Source: Lysobacterales bacterium 63-13 | GTDB lineage: Bacteria; Pseudomonadota; Gammaproteobacteria; Xanthomonadales; Rhodanobacteraceae | NCBI GenBank assembly: GCA_001899855.1 | Contig: MKWR01000011.1 | Coordinates: forward strand, 62,001 to 126,000 | Length of the DNA stretch: 64,000 nucleotides | Direction of reading: 5' to 3' | Part shown: piece after piece, positions 56,291 through 64,000 of the stretch | How the letters are laid out: the number at the start of each line of letters is the position of its first letter | Position numbering within the stretch: the stretch's first letter is position 1 | The notes under the pieces: generated by a model | Seen by the model: the letters and a program-made list of their open reading frames with translations, nothing else | What the model was told of the DNA's origin: nothing | Databases searched by the model: none | Program-made: the position numbers and the translations under genes

Positions 56291-57841
56291 TCAGCCTGAC
56301 TGGCGGCGGCTTGCGTCGAGCTCCTCGCGCACGCTGCGCAGCAAGCCGCGCACCGACACCGGCTTGTCGAGGAAACGCATGCGTTCGATCGGCGGCAGGC
56401 CATCGCGATCGATCAATTCACCATTGCGCACCAGCAGGATCAGGGGCCCGCGATAGCCATGATCGAGCAGGGCGGCGATGGTGCGCACGCTGCTCATCAG
56501 GCGCAGGTCGGCATCCATGACCACGATGTCCGGCATGCCCAGAGTCTCGATCTTGTGCAGCGCGTGCGAGCCGCTGTCGGCGGTGGCAACCGTGTAGCCA
56601 TTCAGTTCGAGCGTGTCGCCGAGCATGGTCTGCTTGCCGAGCTTTTCGACCACGACCAGCACGTGCTCACCCTGGCCGGCATCGATGGGCGCATCGTCGT
56701 CCTCGGACTCGGCACCGCGCAGCGGCAGGTAGACCTCGAAGGTCGTGCCCTTGTGCAACTCGCTGAGCACGCGCAGGTAGCCACGATGATTGCTGACGAT
56801 GCGCTTGCAGGAAACCAGACCGAGGCCGGTACCGGTTTCCTTGGTCGTGAAGAACGGGCGGAACAGGTTGCCGCGCACGTGCTCGGGCATGCCGACGCCG
56901 GTATCGGAGACCTGCAATTTCAGGTAGGCACCCGGAGCCTGCAGCTCATCGTCGGCGAAAAAGTCCGCATCGATCGCGGCCGGCTCGGCGGACAGGCGCA
57001 AGCGGCCACCGTCGGGCATGGCCTGCAGCGCGTTCAGGCACAGGTTCAGCAAGCATTGCTGCAACTCGGTGTGATTGCCTTCAATGACCAGATCGTCGGC
57101 CGGCTTGTCGATGGTCATCTCGATGTTTCGCGGCACGCTGCCGCGCAGCAGCAAGAGCAAGGCATCAAACAAGGTGGCGAGCCTGACGCGTTCGGTTTCC
57201 AGCCTGGCACCGCGGGCGAAGGAAAGCATCGATGCCACCATCTCCAGGCCACGCTTGGCGCAATCGCCGACCAGCGCGCCGTGCTTGCGCAACTGCTCGT
57301 CCGCATGCTCCTGCATCGCATCGGCGGCAAGCAGCAGGGGTTGCAGGATGTTGCGCAGGTCGTGGCTGAGGCCGCCGGCGAGCATGGCCAGGCTCTCGAA
57401 GCGCTGTGCCCGCATCAATTCCTTCTCGGATCGCTCGCGCGCCTGTGCGGCGCGTGCCTCCTGGACTGCCCGGGTGACCGCCGATGGCAGGCGCGCAAGG
57501 CGTTCCTTCAACAGATAGTCGATGGCACCGGCACGCAGCGCCATGACGGCGGCGTCTTCGCCCATCGTGCCGGAAACAAAAATGAACGGAACCAGGTGTG
57601 CACGTTCGCGCAGGATCTCCAGCGCGCGGTAGCCGCTGAACATCGGCATGCTCAAATCGGAAATGACGATGTCCGGCTCGAACTGGGCGAGTGCCTCGCG
57701 GAAATCATCCTCCGTATCGACTTGTCGCGCCTCGATGGCAAGGCCGTCCTCACGCAGTCTCTCGAGCAACAGTTCGGCATCGTTGGCGTCGTCTTCGACC
57801 AGAAGCACGCGCAGCGCAGCATCCGTGGCCAGGCTGTTCAT
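56291..57841 (-). CDS. Hybrid histidine kinase: receiver-kinase-degenerate receiver
   Basis: 516 aa, with no membrane segment. The N-terminal receiver is intact (LLVEDDAND, VISDLSMPMFSG, VSGT, LLKERL). The kinase has H-box LAGGLSHDLRNILQPLLLA, N-box LNLCLNALQAM, and G-boxes VSDTGVGMPEHV and TGTGLGLVSCKRIV. The C-terminal receiver keeps Asp in VVMDADLRLM and Lys in FLDKPVS but reads LVVVEKLGKQ where the acidic pair should be. It is last in a three-gene kinase/receiver set. Confidence 0.9.
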   Translation of the reverse strand: MNSLATDAALRVLLVEDDANDAELLLERLREDGLAIEARQVDTEDDFREALAQFEPDIVISDLSMPMFSGYRALEILRERAHLVPFIFVSGTMGEDAAVMALRAGAIDYLLKERLARLPSAVTRAVQEARAAQARERSEKELMRAQRFESLAMLAGGLSHDLRNILQPLLLAADAMQEHADEQLRKHGALVGDCAKRGLEMVASMLSFARGARLETERVRLATLFDALLLLLRGSVPRNIEMTIDKPADDLVIEGNHTELQQCLLNLCLNALQAMPDGGRLRLSAEPAAIDADFFADDELQAPGAYLKLQVSDTGVGMPEHVRGNLFRPFFTTKETGTGLGLVSCKRIVSNHRGYLRVLSELHKGTTFEVYLPLRGAESEDDDAPIDAGQGEHVLVVVEKLGKQTMLGDTLELNGYTVATADSGSHALHKIETLGMPDIVVMDADLRLMSSVRTIAALLDHGYRGPLILLVRNGELIDRDGLPPIERMRFLDKPVSVRGLLRSVREELDASRRQSG

Positions 57842-57846
57842 TGCGC

Positions 57847-58287
57847 TTATTCCTGCGGGAACTCGTTGAGCAGGGCCCAGAACTGGCCCAGCGTCTGCAC
57901 GGCACTGAAGAACTGACTGACATCGACCGGCTTGACCACGTAGGCGTTGACGCCGAGATTCCAGCTGTGCACGAGGTCGCTCTCCTCCCGTGAGGAAGAC
58001 AGGATCACCACCGGCACGCGCTTGAGGTGTTCGTTGGCACGCATGTTCTGCAGCACTTCCAGGCCATCCATGCGCGGCATCTTGATATCGAGCAGGACCA
58101 CGGCAGGGTTGCCCCTGGCGCGTCCGGAGAACGAATTGCGGCAGAACAGGTAGTCGAGCGCCTCGACGCCATCCTCGACATGCACGACCGGATTGACGAG
58201 CTTGGCTTCGCGCAGCGCGTCGAGCGCCATCTCGGCATCCGCCGAGCTGTCTTCGGCAAGCAGGATGGTGCGGATTTCACGATTCAT
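57847..58287 (-). CDS. Single-domain response regulator (Rcp1-like)
   Basis: 146 aa, a lone receiver. ILLAEDSSADAEMAL has the acidic pair; VVLLDIKMPRMDGLEVLQNMR the phosphorylated Asp; VVILSSSREESDL the Ser; and YVVKPVD the Lys. Rcp1-type receivers partner phytochrome-like kinases and have no output domain. The start lies 10 bases inside the upstream kinase gene, and its stop is five bases before the hybrid kinase ATG. A phosphorelay with both kinases is likely. Confidence 0.93.
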   Translation of the reverse strand: MNREIRTILLAEDSSADAEMALDALREAKLVNPVVHVEDGVEALDYLFCRNSFSGRARGNPAVVLLDIKMPRMDGLEVLQNMRANEHLKRVPVVILSSSREESDLVHSWNLGVNAYVVKPVDVSQFFSAVQTLGQFWALLNEFPQE

Positions 58288-60103
58288 TTTTTGCCTCGTC
58301 TGCAACGATGGTACCGACCACGGCCGGCAGTGAGAAGAAGAACGTCGCGCCCTTGTCCGCCTCGGCCTCTGCCCAGGTACGGCCGCCATGGCGGGCGATG
58401 ATGCGGCGCACGTTGGCCAGGCCGATGCCGGTGCCGGGGAACTCGCTGGCCTTGTGCAGGCGCTGGAAAACACCGAACAACTTGCCGGCATAGGCCATGT
58501 TGAAACCGGTGCCGTTGTCGCGCACGTGGAAAATGGATTCACCGTCGGCTTCCGTCCTGCCGATCTCGATGACGGCATGTTCGCGCCGCGAGGTGTACTT
58601 GACTGCATTCGACATGAGGTTCTGCCAGGCGCGACGCAGCATCGAGGCATCGCCCATGACGATCGGCAGCTCCTCGATTCGCCATTCGATGGAGCGTTCC
58701 TCGTGGGCGCTGTGCAACATGGCCACCAGTTCGGCAACCACGGCGTTGAAATTGACCGGCTCGACACGGAACGCGCTGCGCCCGAGCCGCGAGTACTCCA
58801 GCAGATCCTCGATCAGGCTCGACATGCGCCGCGCCGACTCGGCGATCACCTCGAGGTAATGATGGGATTTTTCATCGGCCGAGGCACCCATGTGCATGCC
58901 GAGCTTGTCGGCGAAGCCGGCAATGTGCCGCAGCGGCGCACGCAGGTCGTGGGACACCGAATAACTGAATGACTCGAGTTCGCGATTGACTTCGGAAACC
59001 TGCGCCACCTGTCGTTCCAGATCCTCGTTGAGTTCGCCAATGCGCTGTTCATAGCGCTTGCGTGCAGTGACATCGCTGACCGTGAGCAGTATTCCCGCAT
59101 TGTCTTCGCGCCCGGCGTCCTCGGAGAGCTCCATGCGTCGCGCATTCACCAGGACGATGCGGTCGATGCCATCGATGCAGGTCTGCGCGCATTCGTAATC
59201 CCAGATCTCGCGGCCGCGCGCACCAACATCCAGCAGGCGCTGTTGCAGCTCCGCATCCTGCCAGCAACCGTTGCCCACCTCTTGCAGCTTGACATCGCCG
59301 TGCTGAACCGTTGCGTTGCCGTAGAACTCGGCAAAGGCCTCGTTGTTCATCAGCAGGCGCAGTTCCGGATCGAGCACGGCGATGGGTTCGCGCAGGCTTT
59401 GCACGATGATGCGCGAGCGTTCGACCGCCAGGCGCGCGCGCGATTCGGCCTTGCGACGCTGGATGGCCTGGCGTTCGGAAATGAACATGACCGAGGCGAG
59501 CAGCAGCAACTGGGCGATCAAGGCGCTGCTCATCGCCCAGCGACTGTTGCGCTCCAGTCGGGACAGCCGCGTGGTGCGCTGCACGTAGAGCTCATTCTCG
59601 AAGGCGACGATCTGCGCCCAGTATCCGCCCGTGTCGAACAATTCGGCAGCCTGGCGGATCCTGTCCGCCGCCGCGTCGAAATTGTTCGCCTGGATGTACC
59701 GCATGGCCTCGTCATACAGCTTCAGGCGACCGCCGATCAGTGCGCCCAGCGCGCCAATGCGGTTTTGCTGATCGATGTTGTCCCGCGTGGCCTCGGACAA
59801 TTCGGCCAGCAGCGGATCGATCTCCTCGCGCACGCTGTCGTAGTCCGGTCGTCCGCTGGCGCGCGGCATCTGGGAAAACTCGCCGAGGATGATGTTTTCG
59901 ATTTCGGCCAGGGTCAGGCGCAGGCGGTTGAATTTCTCCTTGACCTCGGCACTGTGCACGACCCAGCCCGAGGCCTCCATCATGGCTTCGGCATTGCTGC
60001 GGATCACCGCATACGGCAGGGCGACGCAGGCGAGCACGGCGATCGCGAGCAGGACAATCCTGATGCGATACTCGAATTCCGGCGTCCAGGTGGGCCAGCG
60101 CAT
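58277..60103 (-). CDS. CHASE3-PAS sensor histidine kinase (phytochrome-type kinase core)
   Basis: 608 aa from MRWPTWTPEFEY (the track adds 29). Two membrane segments (about 15-35 and 180-205) flank a helical periplasmic CHASE3 domain (FNRLRLTLAEIENIILGEFSQ...). A PAS domain follows (REPIAVLDPELRLLMNNEAF), then SYSVSHDLRAPLRHIAGFADKL as H-box, NLMSNAVKYTS, VRDNGTGFNMAYAGKLFGVFQRLH and GTGIGLANVRRIIARHGG. The H-box is of the class that pairs with Rcp1-like receivers. First gene of the set. Confidence 0.92.
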   Translation of the reverse strand: MRWPTWTPEFEYRIRIVLLAIAVLACVALPYAVIRSNAEAMMEASGWVVHSAEVKEKFNRLRLTLAEIENIILGEFSQMPRASGRPDYDSVREEIDPLLAELSEATRDNIDQQNRIGALGALIGGRLKLYDEAMRYIQANNFDAAADRIRQAAELFDTGGYWAQIVAFENELYVQRTTRLSRLERNSRWAMSSALIAQLLLLASVMFISERQAIQRRKAESRARLAVERSRIIVQSLREPIAVLDPELRLLMNNEAFAEFYGNATVQHGDVKLQEVGNGCWQDAELQQRLLDVGARGREIWDYECAQTCIDGIDRIVLVNARRMELSEDAGREDNAGILLTVSDVTARKRYEQRIGELNEDLERQVAQVSEVNRELESFSYSVSHDLRAPLRHIAGFADKLGMHMGASADEKSHHYLEVIAESARRMSSLIEDLLEYSRLGRSAFRVEPVNFNAVVAELVAMLHSAHEERSIEWRIEELPIVMGDASMLRRAWQNLMSNAVKYTSRREHAVIEIGRTEADGESIFHVRDNGTGFNMAYAGKLFGVFQRLHKASEFPGTGIGLANVRRIIARHGGRTWAEAEADKGATFFFSLPAVVGTIVADEAKNES

Positions 60104-60217
60104 CGCTTCTCCGGTTAGGATGGCAGTCGACTGGGCGCTCGCGCGCCGCAACGCCTGGCGGCAGTTCCCAGCCGCTTGCGCACCAAGCATACGTGAACCG
60201 GCAAACAGGGTGCAGCT

Positions 60218-61024
60218 ATGGAATCCTCACGACGCGTGCTGATCACCGGGGCTGGCAGCGGTCTCGGTCGTGCCCTCGCCTTTCGCTATGCCGAGGCCGG
60301 ATGGCGCGTGGCCTGCGCCGACATCCGCCTGGATCGCGCCGAGGAGACGGTTTCCTTGATCACCGGCTTCGGCATCGGTGCCATGGCCTTGCAGGTCGAT
60401 GTCGGCGACGACGATTCATTCGAAGGCTTGCGCGACATGGTGCTGGCCGCCTGGGAAGGCGTCGACCTGGTCATCAACAATGCCGGCGTCAGTGCCGGCG
60501 GCTCGGTGCTGAATGCGTCGATGGCGGATTGGCAATGGGTGCTCAACATCAACCTGCTTGGCGTGGTCCGCGGTTGCCGCCTGTTCGGCCCGGTGCTGAT
60601 CGAGCAGGGCGGTGGCCACATCGTCAACATCGCCTCGTTTGCCGCACTTGCCGGCGGCCCCGGCATGGCTGCCTATGCGACGGCAAAAGCCGGCGTGGTC
60701 ACCGTCTCGGAAGGACTGCGCGCCGACCTGGATGGCAGCCCGGTGAAAGTCTCGGTGGTTTGCCCGAGTTTCTTCCAGACCAACCTGCTCGAAGGATTCC
60801 GCGCGCCTGACGGCGAATCCCTGAAGGTGGCCACGGCATTGATGCGCGACGCCAAGGAAAGTGCTGCGGATATCGCCGAAGCAATCTACAAGGGCGTCGA
60901 GCGTGGCGAGTTCCTGATCCTGCCGAGTGCGCTGGTGCGCGCGAGCTGGCGACTGAAACGCTGGTTTCCTGATCTCTATTTCCGCAAACTGATGCAAAAG
61001 GTACGCGAACGCGGGGGGCGCTGA
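60218..61024 (+). CDS. Short-chain dehydrogenase/reductase
   Basis: 268 aa. The cofactor motif TGAGSGLG (10-17), NNAG, and the catalytic Ser and Tyr-x3-Lys in NIASFAALAGGPGMAAYATAKAG place it in the classical SDR family. The Asp after the second strand (ACADIRLDRAEE) suggests NAD use. VVCPSFFQTNLLEGFRAP and the extended C-terminus resemble SDRs of lipid or fatty-acid metabolism. The stop overlaps the next start by one base (TGATG). Confidence 0.9.
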   Translation: MESSRRVLITGAGSGLGRALAFRYAEAGWRVACADIRLDRAEETVSLITGFGIGAMALQVDVGDDDSFEGLRDMVLAAWEGVDLVINNAGVSAGGSVLNASMADWQWVLNINLLGVVRGCRLFGPVLIEQGGGHIVNIASFAALAGGPGMAAYATAKAGVVTVSEGLRADLDGSPVKVSVVCPSFFQTNLLEGFRAPDGESLKVATALMRDAKESAADIAEAIYKGVERGEFLILPSALVRASWRLKRWFPDLYFRKLMQKVRERGGR

Positions 61025-62070
61025 TGCAGGCACTGATGATTTACGGGGCGAACGGCTATACCGGCCGTCTCATTGCCGCCGAAGCGGCGCACCGCGGGCT
61101 CAAGCCGATCCTCGCCGGGCGCAACCGCGATGCCCTCGACGAACTGGCCGCACCGCTCAAGCTGACGCGACGCGTGTTCGAGCTGAATGATGCCAACGAG
61201 ATCGATCGCAACCTTGAAGGCGTGCGCATCCTGCTCAACTGCGCGGGGCCGTTTTCACGCACCTGCGAGCCCTTGCTGGCCGCCTGCCTGCGCCGGCACG
61301 TCCACTATCTGGACATCACCGGCGAGATCGACGTTTTCGCGCATTGCCATCGCCTGCACAAGCAAGCCCGGCATGCCGGCATCGTCATCGCGCCGGGCAC
61401 CGGCTTCGATGTCGTGCCCACCGACTGCCTGGCGGCGATGCTGAAGCAGCGCCTGGATGATGCCAGTCACCTGGTGCTGGCCTTCGAGGCCAGCGGCGGC
61501 CCCAGCCCGGGTACCGCACGAACCAGCGTCGAAGGCATGGCCAAGGGTGGGCGGGCGCGCATCGATGGCGAACTGGTCGAGGTGCCGCTGGCCTGGAAGT
61601 CGCGCGAGTTCACGCGCCAGGATGGCAGTCATCGAATGGCCATGACGATTCCCTGGGGGGATGTCTACACGGCATTTGTCTCCACCGGCATCGCCAACAT
61701 CGAAACCTACATGGCGGTGCCGGCGAAAACGATCGCGCGCATGCGCTGGCTGCTTGCACTGGCGCCGCTGCAACGATACCTGCAGGACAAGGCCGGCCGC
61801 ACCGCCGGACCGGACCGGCAGCGCCGTGAAAACAGTGCCTGCGAAATCTGGGCCGAAGCGCGCAATGCCAACGGCAAGCAGGTGGCGGCCTCGTTGCGCA
61901 CGCCGAACGGCTACGAGCTGACGGTCAGTGCCAGTCTCGGCATTGTCGAACATCTGCTGGCCAGTACCCCGCCCGGCGGCTACTACACGCCATCCATGCT
62001 GATGGGTGCCGATTACGTGCTCGACCTGCCGGGTGTCGCCTTGCTTGATTCACGCACGCGCACGCCATGA
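61024..62070 (+). CDS. Saccharopine-dehydrogenase-like/trans-acting enoyl reductase family protein
   Basis: 348 aa. The N-terminal Rossmann fold has MIYGANGYTGRLIAAEA and LNCAGPFSRTCEPLLAACLRRHVHYLDITGEIDVF, then VIAPGTGFDVVPTDCLA. It resembles saccharopine dehydrogenase-like proteins and the trans-acting enoyl reductases of lipid synthesis rather than lysine enzymes. It is coupled to the SDR upstream, so both may act on the same substrate, unknown here. Confidence 0.85.
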   Translation: MQALMIYGANGYTGRLIAAEAAHRGLKPILAGRNRDALDELAAPLKLTRRVFELNDANEIDRNLEGVRILLNCAGPFSRTCEPLLAACLRRHVHYLDITGEIDVFAHCHRLHKQARHAGIVIAPGTGFDVVPTDCLAAMLKQRLDDASHLVLAFEASGGPSPGTARTSVEGMAKGGRARIDGELVEVPLAWKSREFTRQDGSHRMAMTIPWGDVYTAFVSTGIANIETYMAVPAKTIARMRWLLALAPLQRYLQDKAGRTAGPDRQRRENSACEIWAEARNANGKQVAASLRTPNGYELTVSASLGIVEHLLASTPPGGYYTPSMLMGADYVLDLPGVALLDSRTRTP

Positions 62071-62133
62071 CGATCGTGCCACTTGGCCGGCCTTGCCCTA
62101 GAATCCGCCCTCTTTTTCCCTGAGCGAACCCGC

Positions 62134-62757
62134 ATGTCGGCAGTCAAACCACCCCTGAGCATCTTTCCGGCGCTGATCTTCTCATCGCGCTGGTTGCAGT
62201 TGCCCTTGTACCTCGGCCTGATCGTCGCCCAGGGCGTGTATGTCGTCCTCTTCGTCAAGGAGTTGCTGCACCTGATCCTGCATGCGACCTCGTTCGGCGA
62301 GCAGCAGATCATGCTCATCGTGCTCGGCTTGATCGACGTGGTGATGATCTCGAACCTGCTCATCATGGTCATCGTCGGCGGTTATGAGACCTTTGTCTCG
62401 CGACTTGGCCTGCAAGGTCATCCGGACCAGCCGGAATGGCTCAGCCACGTCAATGCCTCGGTGCTCAAGGTCAAGCTGGCGATGGCCATCATCGGCATCT
62501 CCTCGATCCACCTGCTGAAGACCTTCATCGCCGCCGGCACGCTCGAAGGCCTGCCGTTCTGCCAGGGCGAGGCCCTGGTCAGCGCCGCCCAGGCCGCAAT
62601 CAACGGCACCGTGCAGACTTGTTCGACGCTGACCAGCCAGGGCGTCATGTGGCAGACCCTGATCCACTGCGTGTTCATCCTCTCCGCGATCGGCATCGCC
62701 TACACCGACCACCTGATGCACGCCATCCCGCGCGGCAAAACGGGCAACGGTCATTGA
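62134..62757 (+). CDS. UPF0114/YqhA family membrane protein
   Basis: 207 aa. Three to four membrane segments. PLYLGLIVAQGVYVVLFVKELLHLIL, LIDVVMISNLLIMVIVGGYETFVSRL and ASVLKVKLAMAIIGISSIHLLKTFI are the conserved UPF0114 (TIGR00645) stretches. Function is not established. The ATG at 62134 gives the family N-terminus; a TAGAAT -10-like box lies at 62099-62104. Confidence 0.9.
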   Translation: MSAVKPPLSIFPALIFSSRWLQLPLYLGLIVAQGVYVVLFVKELLHLILHATSFGEQQIMLIVLGLIDVVMISNLLIMVIVGGYETFVSRLGLQGHPDQPEWLSHVNASVLKVKLAMAIIGISSIHLLKTFIAAGTLEGLPFCQGEALVSAAQAAINGTVQTCSTLTSQGVMWQTLIHCVFILSAIGIAYTDHLMHAIPRGKTGNGH

Positions 62758-62855
62758 CCTGAACGCGATCCGCTACCTGCACGAGCGGTTTGGCCTTCAT
62801 GCAGGTTGGCCTTGCCATGCTCGGTGCTCGATTGATCTGCCAAGGGGAGACAAGC

Positions 62856-63074
62856 ATGCGCGCGGGTTTGATCATTGCGGGAATCCTGTTGATTGCCATC
62901 GGTGCCGCGGCCTTCACCGGCAACCTGAACTTCACCAAGGACAAGGAAGTGCTCAAGATCGGCGAGTTCTCCGCCAGCGTGAAGCAGGAGAAGAGCGTGC
63001 CGCAGTGGCTGGGCGGCATCGGTGCCCTGGTCGGTCTCGGCCTGGTTGCCGCCGGCGCCATGCGCAAGGGCTGA
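62856..63074 (+). CDS. Small DUF3185-like membrane protein
   Basis: 72 aa. An N-terminal helix, a short soluble loop (GNLNFTKDKEVLKIGEFSASVKQEKSVPQWLG) and a C-terminal helix match the DUF3185 layout (first helix, K.GPLELS.K-type loop, second helix). Function unknown. AGGGGAG precedes the ATG; the track ORF starts 22 codons earlier without support. Confidence 0.75.
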   Translation: MRAGLIIAGILLIAIGAAAFTGNLNFTKDKEVLKIGEFSASVKQEKSVPQWLGGIGALVGLGLVAAGAMRKG

Positions 63075-63160
63075 TCCAGCACCTGGCGCAAGGCGCGTTC
63101 GCAAACCGCATGCGATCGCGCCTTGCTTGCCAGCGTCGCGCCATCGGGTAATCTGGCGCG

Positions 63161-64000
63161 ATGGATGTTTCCCACCTGCTGGATGATCTCAATCCGGCGC
63201 AACGCGAAGCCGTCAGCGCACCCCGCGGACATTACCTCGTGCTGGCCGGCGCCGGATCGGGCAAGACGCGTGTCCTGACCCATCGCATTGCCTGGCTGCT
63301 CGAAGTCGAACGCGTTTCGCCGTGGTCAATCCTCGCCGTGACCTTCACCAACAAGGCCGCCGGAGAGATGCGTGCGCGCACGCAGAACCTCGTCGGCGAG
63401 GGCACGCGCGGCTTGAGCATCGGCACCTTCCACGGCATTGCGCATCGCCTGCTGCGCCGGCACTGGCGCGAGGCGCGGCTGCCGGAAACCTTCCAGATCC
63501 TCGATTCCGACGACCAGCAGCGCCTGGTCAAGCGCACCATCCAGGGGCTGGGCATCGACGAGGCGCGCTTCCCGCCACGCCAGGCCACCTGGTTCATCAA
63601 CTCGGCGAAGGATGAGGGCAAGCGCCCGCAAGCCATCGATGCCGCCGGCAATCCGCTGGCCAGCACCCTGCTCGATATCTATGTCGCCTATGAACGCGCC
63701 TGCCAGCGCGCCGGCCTTGTCGATTTCGCGGAACTGCTGTTGCGCGCACACGAGTTGTGGCTGCACGACGACGCCTTGCTCGCCCATTATCGCGAGCGTT
63801 ACCAGCATCTGCTGATCGACGAATTCCAGGATACCAACACCCTCCAGTACGCGTGGATACGCGTGCTCGCCGGACATGGAGGTCCAGGTGCCGCGGGTGC
63901 AGGACGCACAGGAGCGGCGGCCAGCGACAGCGGCCAGGTCTTCGTGGTCGGTGACGATGACCAGGCGATCTACGGCTGGCGCGGCGCATGCGTCGAGAAC
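63161..64000 (+). CDS. uvrD: DNA helicase II UvrD (partial, 3' end off window)
   Basis: 280 codons are visible from ATG. SF1 helicase of mismatch and nucleotide excision repair. It follows E. coli UvrD closely: MDVSHLLDDLNPAQREAV, Walker A LAGAGSGKTRVL, AVTFTNKAAGEMR, GTFHGIAHRLLRRHW, FPPRQATWFINSAKDEG, DFAELLLRAHELWL, LIDEFQDTN (Walker B) and VVGDDDQAIYGWRGA. A Gly/Ala-rich insertion of about 17 residues (GHGGPGAAGAGRTGAAAS) lies between motif II and motif III, where E. coli has a short loop. Confidence 0.96.
   Translation, partial: MDVSHLLDDLNPAQREAVSAPRGHYLVLAGAGSGKTRVLTHRIAWLLEVERVSPWSILAVTFTNKAAGEMRARTQNLVGEGTRGLSIGTFHGIAHRLLRRHWREARLPETFQILDSDDQQRLVKRTIQGLGIDEARFPPRQATWFINSAKDEGKRPQAIDAAGNPLASTLLDIYVAYERACQRAGLVDFAELLLRAHELWLHDDALLAHYRERYQHLLIDEFQDTNTLQYAWIRVLAGHGGPGAAGAGRTGAAASDSGQVFVVGDDDQAIYGWRGACVEN

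Overview
The window looks like a chromosomal segment of a high-GC gammaproteobacterium of the Lysobacterales (Xanthomonadales), most like the Rhodanobacteraceae (Dokdonella or Rhodanobacter type). This placement is inferred from protein content: ccoNOQP-ccoG order, NirK with a fused cytochrome c domain plus NirV, a secreted protein ending in an IFGSGFD-type tail, an IPTL-CTERM-like protein, and GGGAAT-type intergenic inverted repeats. It does not come from a marker gene search. No rRNA, tRNA or CRISPR array was seen.

Layout. 1-5.3 kb (minus): cbb3 oxidase operon ccoN-O-Q-P, a small membrane protein, ccoG and a FixH-like start cut by the window edge. 5.5-9.3 kb (plus): nirK (lipoprotein copper nitrite reductase with C-terminal cytochrome c), nirV, a SCO-type copper chaperone, and an FNR/Anr regulator with all four Fe-S cysteines. 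The 208-bp divergent ccoN/nirK intergenic region holds two FNR-type boxes, so oxygen-limited respiration and nitrite reduction appear to be co-controlled by the neighbouring regulator. 9.5-12.6 kb (minus): fabB, fabA, a PlsC-like acyltransferase and arfB.

12.9-16.1 kb is the most unusual part: an array of gene cassettes with attC sites but no integrase (a CALIN). Four cassettes are defined by complementary R''/R' ends. They carry a small lipoprotein, a solitary HsdR-N/PD-(D/E)XK-like protein, a DUF7668-like protein and an unrecognised 181-aa protein. A transposase remnant and a diverged ~118-bp direct repeat lie inside. The DNA here is visibly more AT-rich than the flanks.

16.6-30.5 kb: truC, ubiB-ubiJ, carbonic anhydrase, ergothioneine genes egtB-egtD, a frameshifted small membrane protein, and a two-component system followed by an LtaS-like phosphoglycerol transferase-type protein and a PAP2 phosphatase (probable envelope modification). 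Then come an M14 peptidase and a lipoprotein. 30.5-38.9 kb: a truncated DUF3857-like gene and three large secreted proteins (beta-helix, alpha/beta-hydrolase, and a DUF11/IPTL-CTERM repeat protein).

39-48 kb: a PLD nuclease-helicase-DUF3427 gene broken by a homopolymer frameshift, a DUF4105 protein, a pilin/PilC-like/pilin mini-cluster, an ABC exporter-type protein and a secreted Tudor-like protein. 48-64 kb: S9 peptidase, a stand-alone EF-G with a long leader, a DUF885 protein, a PAP2-like membrane protein, a 2OG-Fe(II) oxygenase, a three-gene kinase/receiver cascade, an SDR, a saccharopine-dehydrogenase-like protein, a YqhA-type protein, a DUF3185-like protein and the start of uvrD.
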